From Deinococcus sp. KNUC1210 (GTDB taxonomy: Bacteria; Deinococcota; Deinococci; Deinococcales; Deinococcaceae), in NCBI RefSeq assembly GCF_022344005.1, contig NZ_CP092196.1, forward strand, positions 124,001-188,000: a stretch of DNA of 64,000 bases, given 5' to 3'. Positions 1 through 9,352 of this stretch are shown piece after piece; position 1 is the stretch's first letter; every line of letters starts with the position of its first letter. The notes under the pieces were generated by a model, which had not been told where the DNA came from, did no database searches, and worked only from the letters and a program-made list of their open reading frames with translations. Made by a program: the position numbers and the translations under genes.

Positions 1-249
1 CCGGCGGGCCGAGTCCGGGATCTTGCCGGCCCGGACAGCATGCCCCTGGAGCACCTGGCCAGACAGTGGCAGCTTCAGCAGGGTCGCCGTCCCACGCTGT
101 TGCGCCTCCCGCTTCCCATTCCCCTGTTTCGGGCCTGGCAGCATCAGGCAGCTGTCGGCACCGCCGCACAAGCTGTGGGACGGGCCTGGTCATCCTGGCT
201 TGCCGATGCCGCTCCAGAAGATACGCAGCTGCAGGCGAGAGGAGCATGA
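1..249 (+). CDS. 3' end of an SDR/NmrA-like NAD(P)-binding protein (partial)
   Basis: The frame is open from base 1 and ends at TGA 247-249. The visible 82 residues resemble the C-terminus of NAD-dependent epimerase/NmrA-type proteins: a DLAGPD stretch followed by a Leu/Arg/Pro-rich segment and a closing Trp-containing helix (AWSSWLADA). The N-terminal Rossmann fold lies outside the window, so the family call rests on the tail only. The stop overlaps the ATG of the next gene (ATGA), which suggests one transcript and translational coupling. Confidence 0.55.
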   Translation, partial: PAGRVRDLAGPDSMPLEHLARQWQLQQGRRPTLLRLPLPIPLFRAWQHQAAVGTAAQAVGRAWSSWLADAAPEDTQLQARGA

Positions 250-752
250 AGGCCCGACCCTCCCGGCTCGCGCAGGTGGCGCTAGGCTATCTGGGAATCA
301 CCTCCATTCTTGTGGGGATCTGGGCTCAGATGTTCCCGCGTGCGTTCTACGACCGATTTCCAGGAGTCGGTATCTGGGTGGCGGGAGACGGACCCTACAA
401 CGAGCACCTGGTGCGGGATGTCGGCGGCTTGAACCTCTGCCTGGCCCTCCTGCTCTGGGCTGCATGGCGCCGTCCAGGGCAGCTGCCAAGGCCGGTGGTT
501 GGCTGGGCGGTGCTGGCCTCCGCCGTCCCGCACGTCCTCTATCATTCGGTACATATCCACACCGTGGCTTCTCGCACCGACCAGATCAGTAGTCTGGCTG
601 GCCTTCTCTGGACTGTCACCTGTGCGGGCATCCTGGTGCTCCGACCCTCGACAGGCAGGAGCGACGACGGGACGTCACGGGACTACCCGGCTAAAGAGGA
701 GACAGTCCCGGACAGAGAGGGCCGAAAGGCTGGAGCAGCTCTCGATCACTGA
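246..752 (+). CDS. Four-helix integral membrane protein, function unknown
   Basis: A protein of 168 aa starting at ATG 246, which overlaps the stop of the upstream SDR-like gene by 4 bp and follows an AGAGGAG ribosome binding site. Four hydrophobic segments are visible: residues about 10-30, 58-76, 84-101 and 112-130. The motif YNEHLVRDVGGLN lies before helix 2 and PHVLYHSVH sits at the end of helix 3. This pattern recalls the small DoxX/DUF4345-like four-helix families, but I do not assign a function. The last 35 residues are charged and probably cytosolic. A longer upstream start in the same frame exists but lacks coding character. Confidence 0.7.
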   Translation: MKARPSRLAQVALGYLGITSILVGIWAQMFPRAFYDRFPGVGIWVAGDGPYNEHLVRDVGGLNLCLALLLWAAWRRPGQLPRPVVGWAVLASAVPHVLYHSVHIHTVASRTDQISSLAGLLWTVTCAGILVLRPSTGRSDDGTSRDYPAKEETVPDREGRKAGAALDH

Positions 753-816
753 AGAGGGTTGTGGTGCCTTACCGGTCTTGGCAGGAGTGGTCTGAGATTT
801 CTATCCTAACGACGAT

Positions 817-1388
817 TCAAAACGGGGCTACGGCGGTCAATTCGGTGATCTGGCGGAGGTTACGGTAGTGCAGCTGAGCCTCAGCACCTCTCCCCTGCCG
901 CGCCAGCCCCTGAATCCATGCGTAACCAATGCCCCCATGAGGGAGCAACTCGAACAGCAGGAGAATCGCAGCGCCCTGCCAAAGGACAGCGAGGAGCAGG
1001 ACATTGACGTCCTGTTGGCCATACTTCCAGTTCGTGCGGTCGAGGATGCATTCGCGTGGACGCTTGTCTGGTAGGAGGATCAAGACGACGCGGGCAATGT
1101 CGGCTGCACAGAGAGGAGGACGGTCGAAGGAGCGTTCAATTCGGCGGATGACGGACGAGGTTTGATCGCTTTCCGGGAAGCGCTCAGCCAATTCAGCATG
1201 CCGGACGTCTTTCGCTTGCAGGCGAGAGAAGATATCGAGGGCGAGCAACGCCACCTGATTGTTGCGGTCGTCCGGGAAGTGAGCGGTAGAGCAGTGAGTC
1301 GGCTGAGGGAGCGCGAGGGAGGACGCGTGCTGTTCTCGCGTGTCAGACGAGATTTTTCAGGCCCGTCTAGAACTTGCCAGGTACTCAA
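817..1388 (-). pseudogene. IS4-family transposase remnant
   Basis: The reverse strand encodes an N-terminal transposase start (MSTWQVLDGPEKSRL...), then shifts frame near 1280 into HFPDDRNNQVALLALDIFSR and continues to ILDRTNWKYGQQDVNVL, the region around the first catalytic Asp of IS4-type DDE transposases. After LLPHGG (near 940) the expected NSNTAER-like continuation is missing. A short tail follows and ends at 817, which may be the fused C-terminus after an internal deletion. Two frames and the missing second and third catalytic residues make this a dead copy. I found no clear terminal inverted repeats. Confidence 0.75.
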
Positions 1389-1511
1389 TGGTATGCAGGT
1401 GTACTCCTACCTTTGAACGATCCTTCAATTCGGGGGCTGTCACGGTTGAACGGATCACTTGAAGTGAGGTGTGGCCTTGAAGAATGCCCAGGGGTTTATC
1501 TTCGAGACGCA

Positions 1512-4475
1512 TCACCGAAAGAGTGTCAGGAAGGCCTGCACCACTGCTGGATCGAAGTGTGTGCCTGCCTGTGCCTGCAGATGAGCCATCGCCCGCTCAT
1601 GACTCCATGCCTTCCGGTAGGACCGGTCGTTCGTGAGCGCGTCGTAGACGTCTACAACCGCGAATGCCCGCGCTGTCAGGGGAATCGCGGAGCCCTTCAG
1701 GCCCTGCGGATAGCCGCTGCCGTCCCACTTCTCGTGGTGGTACTGCGGAATATCCAGCGCCGGCCGCAAGAAGCGGATTGGGGACAGGAGTTCTACCGCA
1801 TACCCTGGATGTTTGCGCATCTCTCCCCATTCTTCTGGGGTCAGGGCACCTGGTTTGAGGAGAATCGCGTCGGCGATGCCCATCTTGCCGATGTCGTGCA
1901 GCAGTGCTCCGCGCCGTACGTGTACCAGATCGTTGGGAGGGACGTTGAGGATCCGGCACAGGTTGACGGTCATCTCCGTCACGCGGCGGGAATGGCCTTC
2001 GGTTTCATGGTCGCGTAAATCAAGTGCTCGCGCCCAGCCTTCAATCGTCTCCTGATACGCCAGGCCCAGTTCGAAATTGCCGCGCTCCAGATCAAGAAGC
2101 AGTTGCGCGTTGGCAATGGCGATCGCAGCCTGACTCGCTAGGGTCTGCAAGGTCTCTAGTCCATCCAACGCCAGATGAAACGGTTGCTGACGGAGCACCT
2201 CGATGACGCCCAGCATCCGGCCATTCGCTGTGACAGGCACCGCCACATAACTGCTGAACCCTTCCTGTATGAGCTGATTCCGCCACTTCGAGGACATGAC
2301 CGCGCTCTGCACGTCGTCCAGAATGACCGGCTGACGGGTGAGGGCCACGCGACCAGCGAGCTCGTCTTCTAGACGCACAGTGTGTCGCTCGGGCAGTGAC
2401 GTCGTGAAGCCGCGGGAGGCAGCGCAGGAGAGCGTCAGGTCATACGCATTCATCAGCAGCATGGTCACCGCATCCGCGTTCAGCTCCGTCTTCACTTGAT
2501 CGAGCACCATCCCGAGGGTGAGCGTCAGGTCGAGGCTGGACGTAATGGCCTGATCGATAGCACGGAGCCCGGTGAGATGTTCAAGTTGCTGCTGCAACCG
2601 GACATTGAGCTGCAGAATCTGTTGCTCCGCTTCCTGCCGTGCCGAGATGTCCTGAATGATCCCAGAAATACCTACCACCATGCCCTGGCTGTCGACAATC
2701 GGAGCAGGATTTAATTGAACAGGAAGTCGCGTACCAGCCCGTGTCATCCGGATGGTCTCGATCATTCCTGGACGCTCCCCCCGTGCAACCCGCGCCCTAA
2801 TCTGCTGTTCCTCATCCAACAATTCCGGGGGTATGAGCCCGGTCAGTGGTTGGCCGATCATTTCGACCGCTTTGGAACCGAACATCTGTTCAGCTCCTGG
2901 GTTCCAGCTGCGGATGGTGCCGTCCAACGACACGCCGATGATGGCGTCGGTGCTGGCCTGAACAATCGACGCCAGAAACGCCTGATCCTCCGTTGCGGCA
3001 CGTCTGGCCGTAACGTCACGTGCAACCGCATAGAGCAGGCCATTCAGCACCTGCACGGAACTCCATTCCATCCACACAACCGAGCCGTCCTGATGAAGAT
3101 AGCGGTTCTGGAACGTTGTGTCGCCTTGAAGTGTCTCTGGATGGGCAACTGCTTGTAAGGACCCCTCTAGGTCGTCTGGATGAACGAAGTTGGTGAATGG
3201 CTGGCCAGCCATCTCCTCAGGCCGGTACCCCAACAAGCGCTTGCAGGCTGCACTGACACGCACAAATCGGCCCTGCGGGTCGATAGAGACGATCATGTCC
3301 GGCGACTGATCGAGCGTACGTTGCAATTCGGTGGCCGTCTCAAAGGCTGTGCGCTGAGCACGTTGCTCGTTACTCACGTCACGGATCAGGCTGACGATGC
3401 AGGCATCGCCTTCCAGGGTGATCGGCACCATCGAGAGCATGCCCTGGCGAATCTCACCGGATTTGATTTGAAAGGTCGCTTCCTGGTCGAGGAGCTGGCC
3501 ACGCACCCGCAAGGTCTCGATGGCACTAATGCGCTGGCTGAGTTCCGGCCACAGGTGCAGGTCTTCTGAGGTGTGGCCGATCAATTCCTCTCGGGTGTAG
3601 CCGCTCAAGTGCAGGAAAAAAGGGTTGACATCCACGAATTGACCGTCCCGGAGCCGCGTGATGGCGATCGCGAGAGGACTGGCCTCGAAGACTTTAGAAA
3701 AGCGCTCCTGGCTCGCCTGAAGGTCTAACTGCAGTTGGCGCTCGGCTGTGATGTCACGCAGGAGAACAGCGACGCCGTCGTCAGTAGCGTACGTAATGGC
3801 GTCCAGGTGCTGGCCGAGCGCCTCGGAATACGTGGTGACACGTTGGGTGATGCCAGTCTCCAGGGCCTGCGCGGCTGCCTGCAGGATGGGGAGACGGTGC
3901 GCGTCTGGAGAGAGGACCGATAATGGTTGACCGATGATCTCGCTGGCAGGATGACCGAGGGCGGCGCTAGCGGCGGCGTTGGTATACGTCACTGTCCAGT
4001 TGTGGTCATAGGAAATAAAGGGGGTAGGCAGGCGATCAAGCGTGTCAGTGAGTCGCTGCGTCGCTACAGCTGCCGCCTGCCGGATGGCCTCCCGCTCGGT
4101 CACATCCTGCTGATACCCCATGATATGCGTGATGATGCCCTTCTCGTCGCGCAGGTAGGCGAGGTTGAGCTCGATCAGGAACTGCGTTCCATCTTTGCGG
4201 TAGTTGCGCAGGATGACTGCTATCGGCTCTCCTGCATCGATGCTGCGCCGCAGCAGGGCGCGGGCGCTCTGGTCCCGGTCGTCGCCCTGCAGGAAGCGGC
4301 TATTGCGGCCGAGCACTTCAGCAGACGTGTACCCAGTCATCTGTTCGAACGCCGGATTAACGTAAATCAGCGGGTGGTCGTTCTGCTGCGCGTCAACGAT
4401 AGAGATACCAATGACGCAAGCGTCAAGGACGTGAGTGAGTGGGAGAGCATCGAAGACAGGACTTTGAATTGTCAT
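1512..4475 (-). CDS. PAS(x5)-GAF-HD-GYP signalling protein, probable c-di-GMP phosphodiesterase
   Basis: A protein of 987 aa. ATG at 4475 was chosen because AAAGGGACGTTT precedes it; an upstream in-frame ATG at 4529 has no such site. The order is PAS1 (about 10-125, LOV-like), PAS2 (140-250), PAS3 (265-385), PAS4 (400-510), PAS5 (515-630), a coiled linker, GAF (650-800) and HD-GYP (815-987). The HD-GYP part has HSRRV, LLHDIGKMGI, the HHEKWDGSGYP loop and DVYDALTNDRSYRK, so the metal and cyclic-di-GMP residues appear intact. PAS1 has GRNSRFLQG where photoactive LOV domains have GRNCRFLQG, so the flavin-adduct cysteine is Ser. No membrane segment is visible, so it is cytosolic. No partner gene lies beside it. 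Confidence 0.92.
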   Translation of the reverse strand: MTIQSPVFDALPLTHVLDACVIGISIVDAQQNDHPLIYVNPAFEQMTGYTSAEVLGRNSRFLQGDDRDQSARALLRRSIDAGEPIAVILRNYRKDGTQFLIELNLAYLRDEKGIITHIMGYQQDVTEREAIRQAAAVATQRLTDTLDRLPTPFISYDHNWTVTYTNAAASAALGHPASEIIGQPLSVLSPDAHRLPILQAAAQALETGITQRVTTYSEALGQHLDAITYATDDGVAVLLRDITAERQLQLDLQASQERFSKVFEASPLAIAITRLRDGQFVDVNPFFLHLSGYTREELIGHTSEDLHLWPELSQRISAIETLRVRGQLLDQEATFQIKSGEIRQGMLSMVPITLEGDACIVSLIRDVSNEQRAQRTAFETATELQRTLDQSPDMIVSIDPQGRFVRVSAACKRLLGYRPEEMAGQPFTNFVHPDDLEGSLQAVAHPETLQGDTTFQNRYLHQDGSVVWMEWSSVQVLNGLLYAVARDVTARRAATEDQAFLASIVQASTDAIIGVSLDGTIRSWNPGAEQMFGSKAVEMIGQPLTGLIPPELLDEEQQIRARVARGERPGMIETIRMTRAGTRLPVQLNPAPIVDSQGMVVGISGIIQDISARQEAEQQILQLNVRLQQQLEHLTGLRAIDQAITSSLDLTLTLGMVLDQVKTELNADAVTMLLMNAYDLTLSCAASRGFTTSLPERHTVRLEDELAGRVALTRQPVILDDVQSAVMSSKWRNQLIQEGFSSYVAVPVTANGRMLGVIEVLRQQPFHLALDGLETLQTLASQAAIAIANAQLLLDLERGNFELGLAYQETIEGWARALDLRDHETEGHSRRVTEMTVNLCRILNVPPNDLVHVRRGALLHDIGKMGIADAILLKPGALTPEEWGEMRKHPGYAVELLSPIRFLRPALDIPQYHHEKWDGSGYPQGLKGSAIPLTARAFAVVDVYDALTNDRSYRKAWSHERAMAHLQAQAGTHFDPAVVQAFLTLFR

Positions 4476-4529
4476 AAACGTCCCTTTTTCTAAATGTAAT
4501 CGATTGCTTTTCTTTATAATGTGCATCAT

Positions 4530-4978
4530 GAACAGTCCTGAAGAGAGTTGTCCTGATGTTCTGTTGGCGCTACGCTCTCATGTCGTCCTGAACGAACTGA
4601 GGAAGCTGTTGAAGCCCGAAGCGGGTTGGGTGATCGGGCAGCGGTACGTGCTTCGGATTGTTGGCCTGCTGGCGACCTTTCCGCCCAATCGCTCTCATCC
4701 TTCAGATGGTGTATGACCGCTCCAGCGGGTGACGAAAGCCCAAGACAGGGAGACGTTCTTCGAAGCGGGCAGCGCCGCACAGAACGAACGTGCGGGACCG
4801 GAGCGCAGCGGCGTCGGCAGATTGAGCAGCTGACTCGCCGCCTGCTGTACCAAGTTGGAACATAGGTGCCTCCGTTCAAACTCGGCTACAGGCGCAGATC
4901 CCTCTTCTGGAAGTGGCGAAGGCGGAGTGCCCGTGCCCGCCAGCTTCCTACTGGGACAAGGCGGGCACGGGCACCGTG
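4530..4978. other. Gap without a convincing gene
   Basis: An ATG at 4528 on the plus strand opens a 62-codon frame ending at 4716, with no recognisable domain and no good ribosome binding site. The reverse strand is open across 4695-5054 but reads like a shadow. I see no promoter or terminator that I can support. Confidence 0.3.
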
Positions 4979-5523
4979 CTATTGGCCGAGGCTGCGTTGG
5001 GAGTCGCTTTGACCTTCCGGCGTCCCGCTGGGCTGCTCTTGGCAATCGGCACATGAGCAGGCGCTGGAGAAACTGGAAGAAGCAGGGCTGGCGGTGGTAT
5101 TCCGGTCAGAGTTGCCGCTCTGGAGCATTTGACATGATACGGTGCCGTCCCGCCCGAAGTTCTCGCTGAGGTGGGTGTAGGCGAGCTCGGCTTGCGGGTT
5201 GACCTGCTTGATCCAGTCGACATAGGCCTTGCCATTGGTAAGGGTGTGGGTGAAGTTCTCGGTGGCGGCGAGGTCGTTGGCGCGGTGCTGCGCGGCCGCC
5301 ATGAGGGTCTGGTCTTCCTGGAGGGGCAAAGTGGGTGGGTAGGCGATTCCCTGGCAGGGCACGTCGACTGCCCTAGCTGTATTGGTGAGCGTGAAAAGTT
5401 GCTGGGCGAGAGGCGTCATGACCGCGTGCTCGACCAGGGTCGAACTGCCGGGTGGGTGGGGAGGGTGGTGCTGCCGCACGCGGTGAGGAAGAGATTGGTG
5501 AGGCCCCAGCGCGCAGCATTCAT
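4979..5523 (-). pseudogene. CAP-domain (SCP/PR-1-like) lipoprotein, decayed
   Basis: Starting at ATG 5523 the reverse strand encodes a lipoprotein signal with the lipobox LTAC (MNAARWGLTNLFLTACGS). A frame change then leads into a CAP-like segment: LFTLTNTARA, AAAQHRANDLAATENFTHT, then LSENFG, the typical N-terminal half of bacterial CAP domains. After SENFGRDGTV the expected second half (the AVVAAWLNSPGH-type region) is replaced by unrelated low-complexity residues. The signal frameshift and lost C-terminus indicate an inactive gene. Confidence 0.65.
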
Positions 5524-6388
5524 GGCTGAAGCATAAGCGTGGGTGTCTCACATGCTTCTGCTGTGCGGCGGGGATAAAGGGCGTGAGGTAGGGCGTTGTT
5601 GAGGTAGAGAGCGGAGAATCTACAACTATGAGCCTTTCCTAGGCTCGCGGATATGAAGGAAGGGGACTGGATTTTGCTCTATTCCCTCTGGGCATTGTTG
5701 TCGTTTGCATCTACTTGCGCTTGGTATGAGCTTTCTTTGCGGGTGCTGCAGCCTTCGCCTGGCGATTCTGAGTGATTGACCGTTGATGTCACCCGCCATT
5801 ATCTTCCGCCACCGTGCAGATTCAGTCAGCCTGCTTCAACTTTATTGCGGCGCTCACAATTGAGACCCTCACATCGGAGACAAGAGAGCGGCGCCACGCT
5901 GCTCATGTAAGCTGCCTCACTGCTTCCCGATATCAAGCTAGAATGATGGGCACTGCGTTACAATCTGTCTCGTCGTGTCTTTATTCTTCAGGGGTTAACG
6001 CTCTGATAACGCATCCATGTCTATCCTCAATAGCTGATGAACTCAAGCCAACTAGCGGTCATGCGCGTTCCAAACATCTTGCAACACGGCCTATATCACT
6101 GCTGCTCAACGTTCTTCTGGTGTCAGTTAGCGCGGCTGCTCACGCTTGATGATGACCGCCTGCACGACAGAGCCGAGCCGTACACTTGCGAGGCGCTCAA
6201 ATGAACGAGGTCACCTGTTAATGATGGCGTGAACCTCTGTCTACCTTGTCGTTTCTCTCAAGCGACCCACCTCTTCTCATTCTCAAAAAAGTGCTCGTTT
6301 GAACGTCAATGCGTACTGAAGAGGTCTTACCTCTCTTCGTTCCCGTTCCTTAAACTTTAGCTTTGCTGATAGATAGCCAGGAGACCAG
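5524..6388. other. Long, relatively AT-rich intergenic region
   Basis: About 865 bases with no convincing gene. It contains the C-terminal tail remnant at 5711-5764 (listed separately). The 111-codon plus-strand frame at 5814 has no family signature and poor codon character. The last 150 bases are AT-rich and probably hold the promoter of the peptide-lipoprotein pair starting at 6389, but no clear -35/-10 pair stands out. Confidence 0.4.
5711..5764 (-). pseudogene. C-terminal tail remnant of a paralogue of the gene at 8897-9352
   Basis: Reverse-strand codons read RQAKAAAPAKKAHTKRK followed by TAG. This closely matches the basic tail NAKAKAPAKKTPVKRK plus stop of the intact gene 3.2 kb away, also on the minus strand. 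No upstream coding part is recognisable, so this is a leftover of a duplication or a recombination scar. Confidence 0.55.
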
Positions 6389-6565
6389 ATGACTCAAATG
6401 CTCGAAACTCCTCCCGCCACCGCTCCTACACCTCCCCGATATGTCGCTCCACGGTTGACACGCCAAGGACAGTGGCAGACCGTCACCCTCTTCGTGTCCA
6501 TTCCGATGGGACCAGGGAACTTCAGTCTCCCTGGCATGAACGATACCGACCAGAGTGGCCGCTGA
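6389..6565 (+). CDS. Small peptide with lasso-type RiPP leader motif
   Basis: A 58-residue frame starting at ATG 6389 after a good site (AGGAG, 6-base spacing). Residues Tyr18, Pro21, Leu23, Gly27 and Thr33 fit YxxPxLxxxGxxxxxT exactly, the leader consensus recognised by the RRE (B1) partner in lasso peptide systems. The stretch after Thr33 is LFVSIPMGPGNFSLPGM and lacks the usual Gly1 and an acidic residue at ring positions 7-9, so a classical lasso ring is not expected. Its TGA (6563-6565) overlaps the ATG of the lipoprotein gene (TGATG), which implies translational coupling. No B or C maturation enzyme is visible in the window. It could be an orphan RiPP precursor or a leader peptide with a regulatory role. 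Confidence 0.65.
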   Translation: MTQMLETPPATAPTPPRYVAPRLTRQGQWQTVTLFVSIPMGPGNFSLPGMNDTDQSGR

Positions 6566-8730
6566 TGCGCCGCGCCCTGTTCGCCTTGCCCCTCACCGCG
6601 CTGCTCGCGGCCTGTGGCAGTGCGACGACCTCCGTGACCAGTGACCCGACACCCGTCACCAGTCAGCCCACACCAGCGCAGGCGACGACTGGCCGGCTGT
6701 ACGAAGTCAAGTTCCAGAACATCGGCACCTCCATGGCGACCTCCAGCGTGTCGCCCATTCCAGCGGGTGTGACACCTCAGTCACTCCAAGACATCGACGA
6801 CAGCAAACTTGTCTTCAGGCCGCTTACCGTCGATACCTTTGTCGTCGCTGGCACGCGGTATATCCGGGCGATCTACGCTGTCACGAACAATACCGGGGCA
6901 GACATTCAGCACCTCACCTTCGTCCCGATCGATACCGATCCAGATCCAGCCGCCACCACGCCTGCGACGATGGACCCAACCGTGGGCAGTACGTACTTCA
7001 AGAGCCTCAAGCGCTTCGATGGCAGCGACACGTCCAGTCGGGCCACCGATCTGACACCCGTCACGGGCCGGACGTACAGTGCCGCCTCGCAGCGGGACAT
7101 CACCGACCCGGAGGCCACGCTCTACACCGCTCTGAACACCAGCACGCTGCGTCCGGAGGCACCCACCGGGTTGATTGTTGCTGGCCGCGCGACCAGTGGG
7201 TGGCGCAACGGGACGACACTGCCCGATGGTGCGAGCACGGCCATCACATTTGCCGTCGCGGTGGCCAACAGTAACGCGCAGACCGACCCCTTCACCTTCA
7301 GCCTGATGGTGGCTGAGGGCGACGATGTCACGCCGCCGACCGTGACAGGGATCAGTCCGAACCAGGGCTCGACGCTGGGCGGCACGGCCGTCACCGTGAT
7401 GGGCAGCAACTTTTCCAGCCGTACGACCGTCAAGTTTGGTGGAGTGGCTGCGACGAGTGTGGTCATCAACAGCCCGATCAGTCTCACGGCCGTGATCCCT
7501 GCCGCTGCGAGTGCCGGGCCAGTGGACGTGGTAGCGTCGACGGGTGGTGATAGCAGTCCGATCAGTGCAGCAGATCAATTCACGTATGTCTCGACCCCCA
7601 CTGTGGCAAGCGTCACTCCAAACGGGGGCCTGATCACCGGAGGGACCGTGGTGAGTGTCACGGGCACTGGCTTCAGTCCCGGGATGACCGTGAAGTTTGG
7701 CGGGGTGACGGCGAGTAACGTGAACGTCATCAGTTCAGCGAGTCTGACAGCGACCAGTCCGGCAATGAGCACGACGGGGACTGTGGATGTCGTGGTGTCG
7801 AATGTGAATGGGAGCAGCGCGACGAGTGCAGCCGATCAGTTCGGATACCTGAGCATCAGTGAGTTCAACGTGCCGACGGCAGATAGTCAGCCATTGGGCA
7901 TCACCAGTGGCGCGGATGGAAACCTCTGGTTTACGGAATTCGGTGCGACACAGGTCGGCCGCATCACATCAGCGGGTGTCATTCAGGAATTCCCCACGTC
8001 TGGAAGCAGTGCGTACGGCATTGGCATCACGCGGGGTCCTGGGACAGATCCGAACGTCTGGATGGCTGGGTATACTGCGGTCGGACGTGTGGCACAGAGT
8101 GGTACTGTGACCGACATTGCAACACCGGGTAGTCCAAACGGGCCGAACTACATCGCTGCTGGGCCAGATGGCAATCTGTGGTTTACCGATTACAGAGCGA
8201 ACAGAATCAGTCGCCTCACCCCCCAGGGCACCGTGACGCGGTTCACCGTCCCGAATGGGAGCAATGATCTGCAGGAAGTCACAGGTGGCTCGGACGGAAA
8301 CTTGTGGTTTACGGAAAAAACGAGCAACAACATCGCCCGCATTACGCCGGCTGGGGTCATCACGGAATTTGCCATTCCAACGGTAGGCAGTCAGCCGCAG
8401 GGGATCACGAAGGGCCCAGACGGGAATCTGTGGTTCACGGAAAGCGCTGGAAATAAGATCGGGCGCATCACACGGGCAGGTGTGATCACGGAATTTAGCA
8501 TTCCCACAGGGAATAGCAATCCGCAGGGGATCACGAGCGGGGCGGATGGGAATGTGTGGTTCGTGGAACAGGGTGGGAATAAGATCGCCCGTATCACGCC
8601 GAGTGGGAGCATCGTGGAGTTCAGCGTGCCGACCGCGTCGAGTGGGTTGGCGGGGATTACCAGTGGGCCGGATGGGAATCTGTGGTTCACGGAGCTGACG
8701 GGCAATAAGATCGGGGTACTCAAGCGCTGA
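6565..8730 (+). CDS. Lipoprotein: family module, two TIG/IPT domains and a Vgb-like beta-propeller
   Basis: A protein of 721 aa. ATG 6565 is preferred because it directly precedes a lipoprotein signal (MRRALFALPLTALLAACGS, lipobox LAAC) and overlaps the stop of the upstream peptide; an in-frame start at 6472 adds 31 residues without signal character. Residues about 45-255 form a module shared with the lipoprotein at 14669-16603 (RFDGSDTSS, DPFTFSL). Two TIG/IPT immunoglobulin-like domains follow (about 257-345 and 346-432; P..GG..V.V.G..F and VKFGGV). The remainder (432-721) is repeats of GxDGNLWFTE...IGRIT..GxITEF, typical of Vgb/SMP-30-like propellers. It is probably exported and anchored to the cell envelope. 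Ligand or substrate unknown. Confidence 0.9.
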   Translation: MRRALFALPLTALLAACGSATTSVTSDPTPVTSQPTPAQATTGRLYEVKFQNIGTSMATSSVSPIPAGVTPQSLQDIDDSKLVFRPLTVDTFVVAGTRYIRAIYAVTNNTGADIQHLTFVPIDTDPDPAATTPATMDPTVGSTYFKSLKRFDGSDTSSRATDLTPVTGRTYSAASQRDITDPEATLYTALNTSTLRPEAPTGLIVAGRATSGWRNGTTLPDGASTAITFAVAVANSNAQTDPFTFSLMVAEGDDVTPPTVTGISPNQGSTLGGTAVTVMGSNFSSRTTVKFGGVAATSVVINSPISLTAVIPAAASAGPVDVVASTGGDSSPISAADQFTYVSTPTVASVTPNGGLITGGTVVSVTGTGFSPGMTVKFGGVTASNVNVISSASLTATSPAMSTTGTVDVVVSNVNGSSATSAADQFGYLSISEFNVPTADSQPLGITSGADGNLWFTEFGATQVGRITSAGVIQEFPTSGSSAYGIGITRGPGTDPNVWMAGYTAVGRVAQSGTVTDIATPGSPNGPNYIAAGPDGNLWFTDYRANRISRLTPQGTVTRFTVPNGSNDLQEVTGGSDGNLWFTEKTSNNIARITPAGVITEFAIPTVGSQPQGITKGPDGNLWFTESAGNKIGRITRAGVITEFSIPTGNSNPQGITSGADGNVWFVEQGGNKIARITPSGSIVEFSVPTASSGLAGITSGPDGNLWFTELTGNKIGVLKR

Positions 8731-8759
8731 GGCGCGGTGCTGAAGTTGAGGTATTAGAG

Positions 8760-8789
8760 AGAACGCCCTCACCAAGGTGGGGGCGTTCT
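8760..8789 (+). terminator. Hairpin after the propeller lipoprotein gene
   Basis: AGAACGCCCTCACC and GGTGGGGGCGTTCT pair over 14 bases with one G-T wobble, around an AAG loop, 30 bp after the stop codon. No T tract follows, so it may act as a transcript 3' end stabiliser or a weak terminator. Confidence 0.55.
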
Positions 8790-8896
8790 ACGACTGGTCT
8801 CGATGTTCTGGAGTTTGTCCATCACAGGTGCGTTGTGGACGGTTCGAGAAGGAGGGTACGACCTGGGCCTGTTCCGTCCTCTCCCCTGCGCGTTCG

Positions 8897-9352
8897 TTAC
8901 TTGCGTTTGACGGGGGTCTTCTTGGCGGGTGCTTTCGCCTTGGCATTTGCACGGCCGTTGCCGAGCTGTTGGCCTTTGGTATAACTGGCGGTCATCTTCT
9001 GCCGCGTCTGCTCTGCCAGTGTTTTGAAGTCAACCAGACCCGCCTCGATGTTTTCGACGGTCGTATGAATCTTGCCGCCGGTCCGAGCGGGGGTCAGTTC
9101 GCGGTTGATGCGTTCGAACCAGGCTTCGAACTCCGGCGTCGCGTCGATCACCATATCGCGCACACTCTTGCTGTAGCTCTCCCCTCCCCCACGCTTACTA
9201 AAGGCCTTCGGTAACGTGAACCGTTCCGGCAAATCCCCTGCGTCAAACTCTCCCTCACGCACCGCTGCACGCACCTGTTTCACAAAGGCATCACTGCGCT
9301 GAGGGTTATAGAGCTTCTCAATCTGCTGACTTAATTTGATGTATGGCATCAA
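8897..9352 (-). CDS. Basic-tailed protein of unknown function
   Basis: A protein of 151 aa (or 150, using the second Met). It starts MMPYIKLSQQIEKLY, has a mixed alpha-helical middle and ends in a Lys/Ala/Pro-rich tail (AKAKAPAKKTPVKRK) of the kind found in nucleic-acid-associated proteins. I do not recognise the family. A similar tail survives as a remnant at 5711-5764, so the gene existed in more than one copy nearby. It is convergent with the lipoprotein gene and lies 579 bp from parA on the other strand. Confidence 0.75.
   Translation of the reverse strand: MMPYIKLSQQIEKLYNPQRSDAFVKQVRAAVREGEFDAGDLPERFTLPKAFSKRGGGESYSKSVRDMVIDATPEFEAWFERINRELTPARTGGKIHTTVENIEAGLVDFKTLAEQTRQKMTASYTKGQQLGNGRANAKAKAPAKKTPVKRK

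Noticed and set aside
5814..6149. 111-codon plus-strand frame
   Set aside because: No ribosome binding site, no domain, unusual composition; lies in an AT-rich intergenic region.
6389..6565. True lasso peptide gene cluster
   Set aside because: The leader motif is exact, but the core lacks Gly1 and a ring acid and no B or C enzyme genes are in the window, so only an orphan leader-like peptide is claimed.
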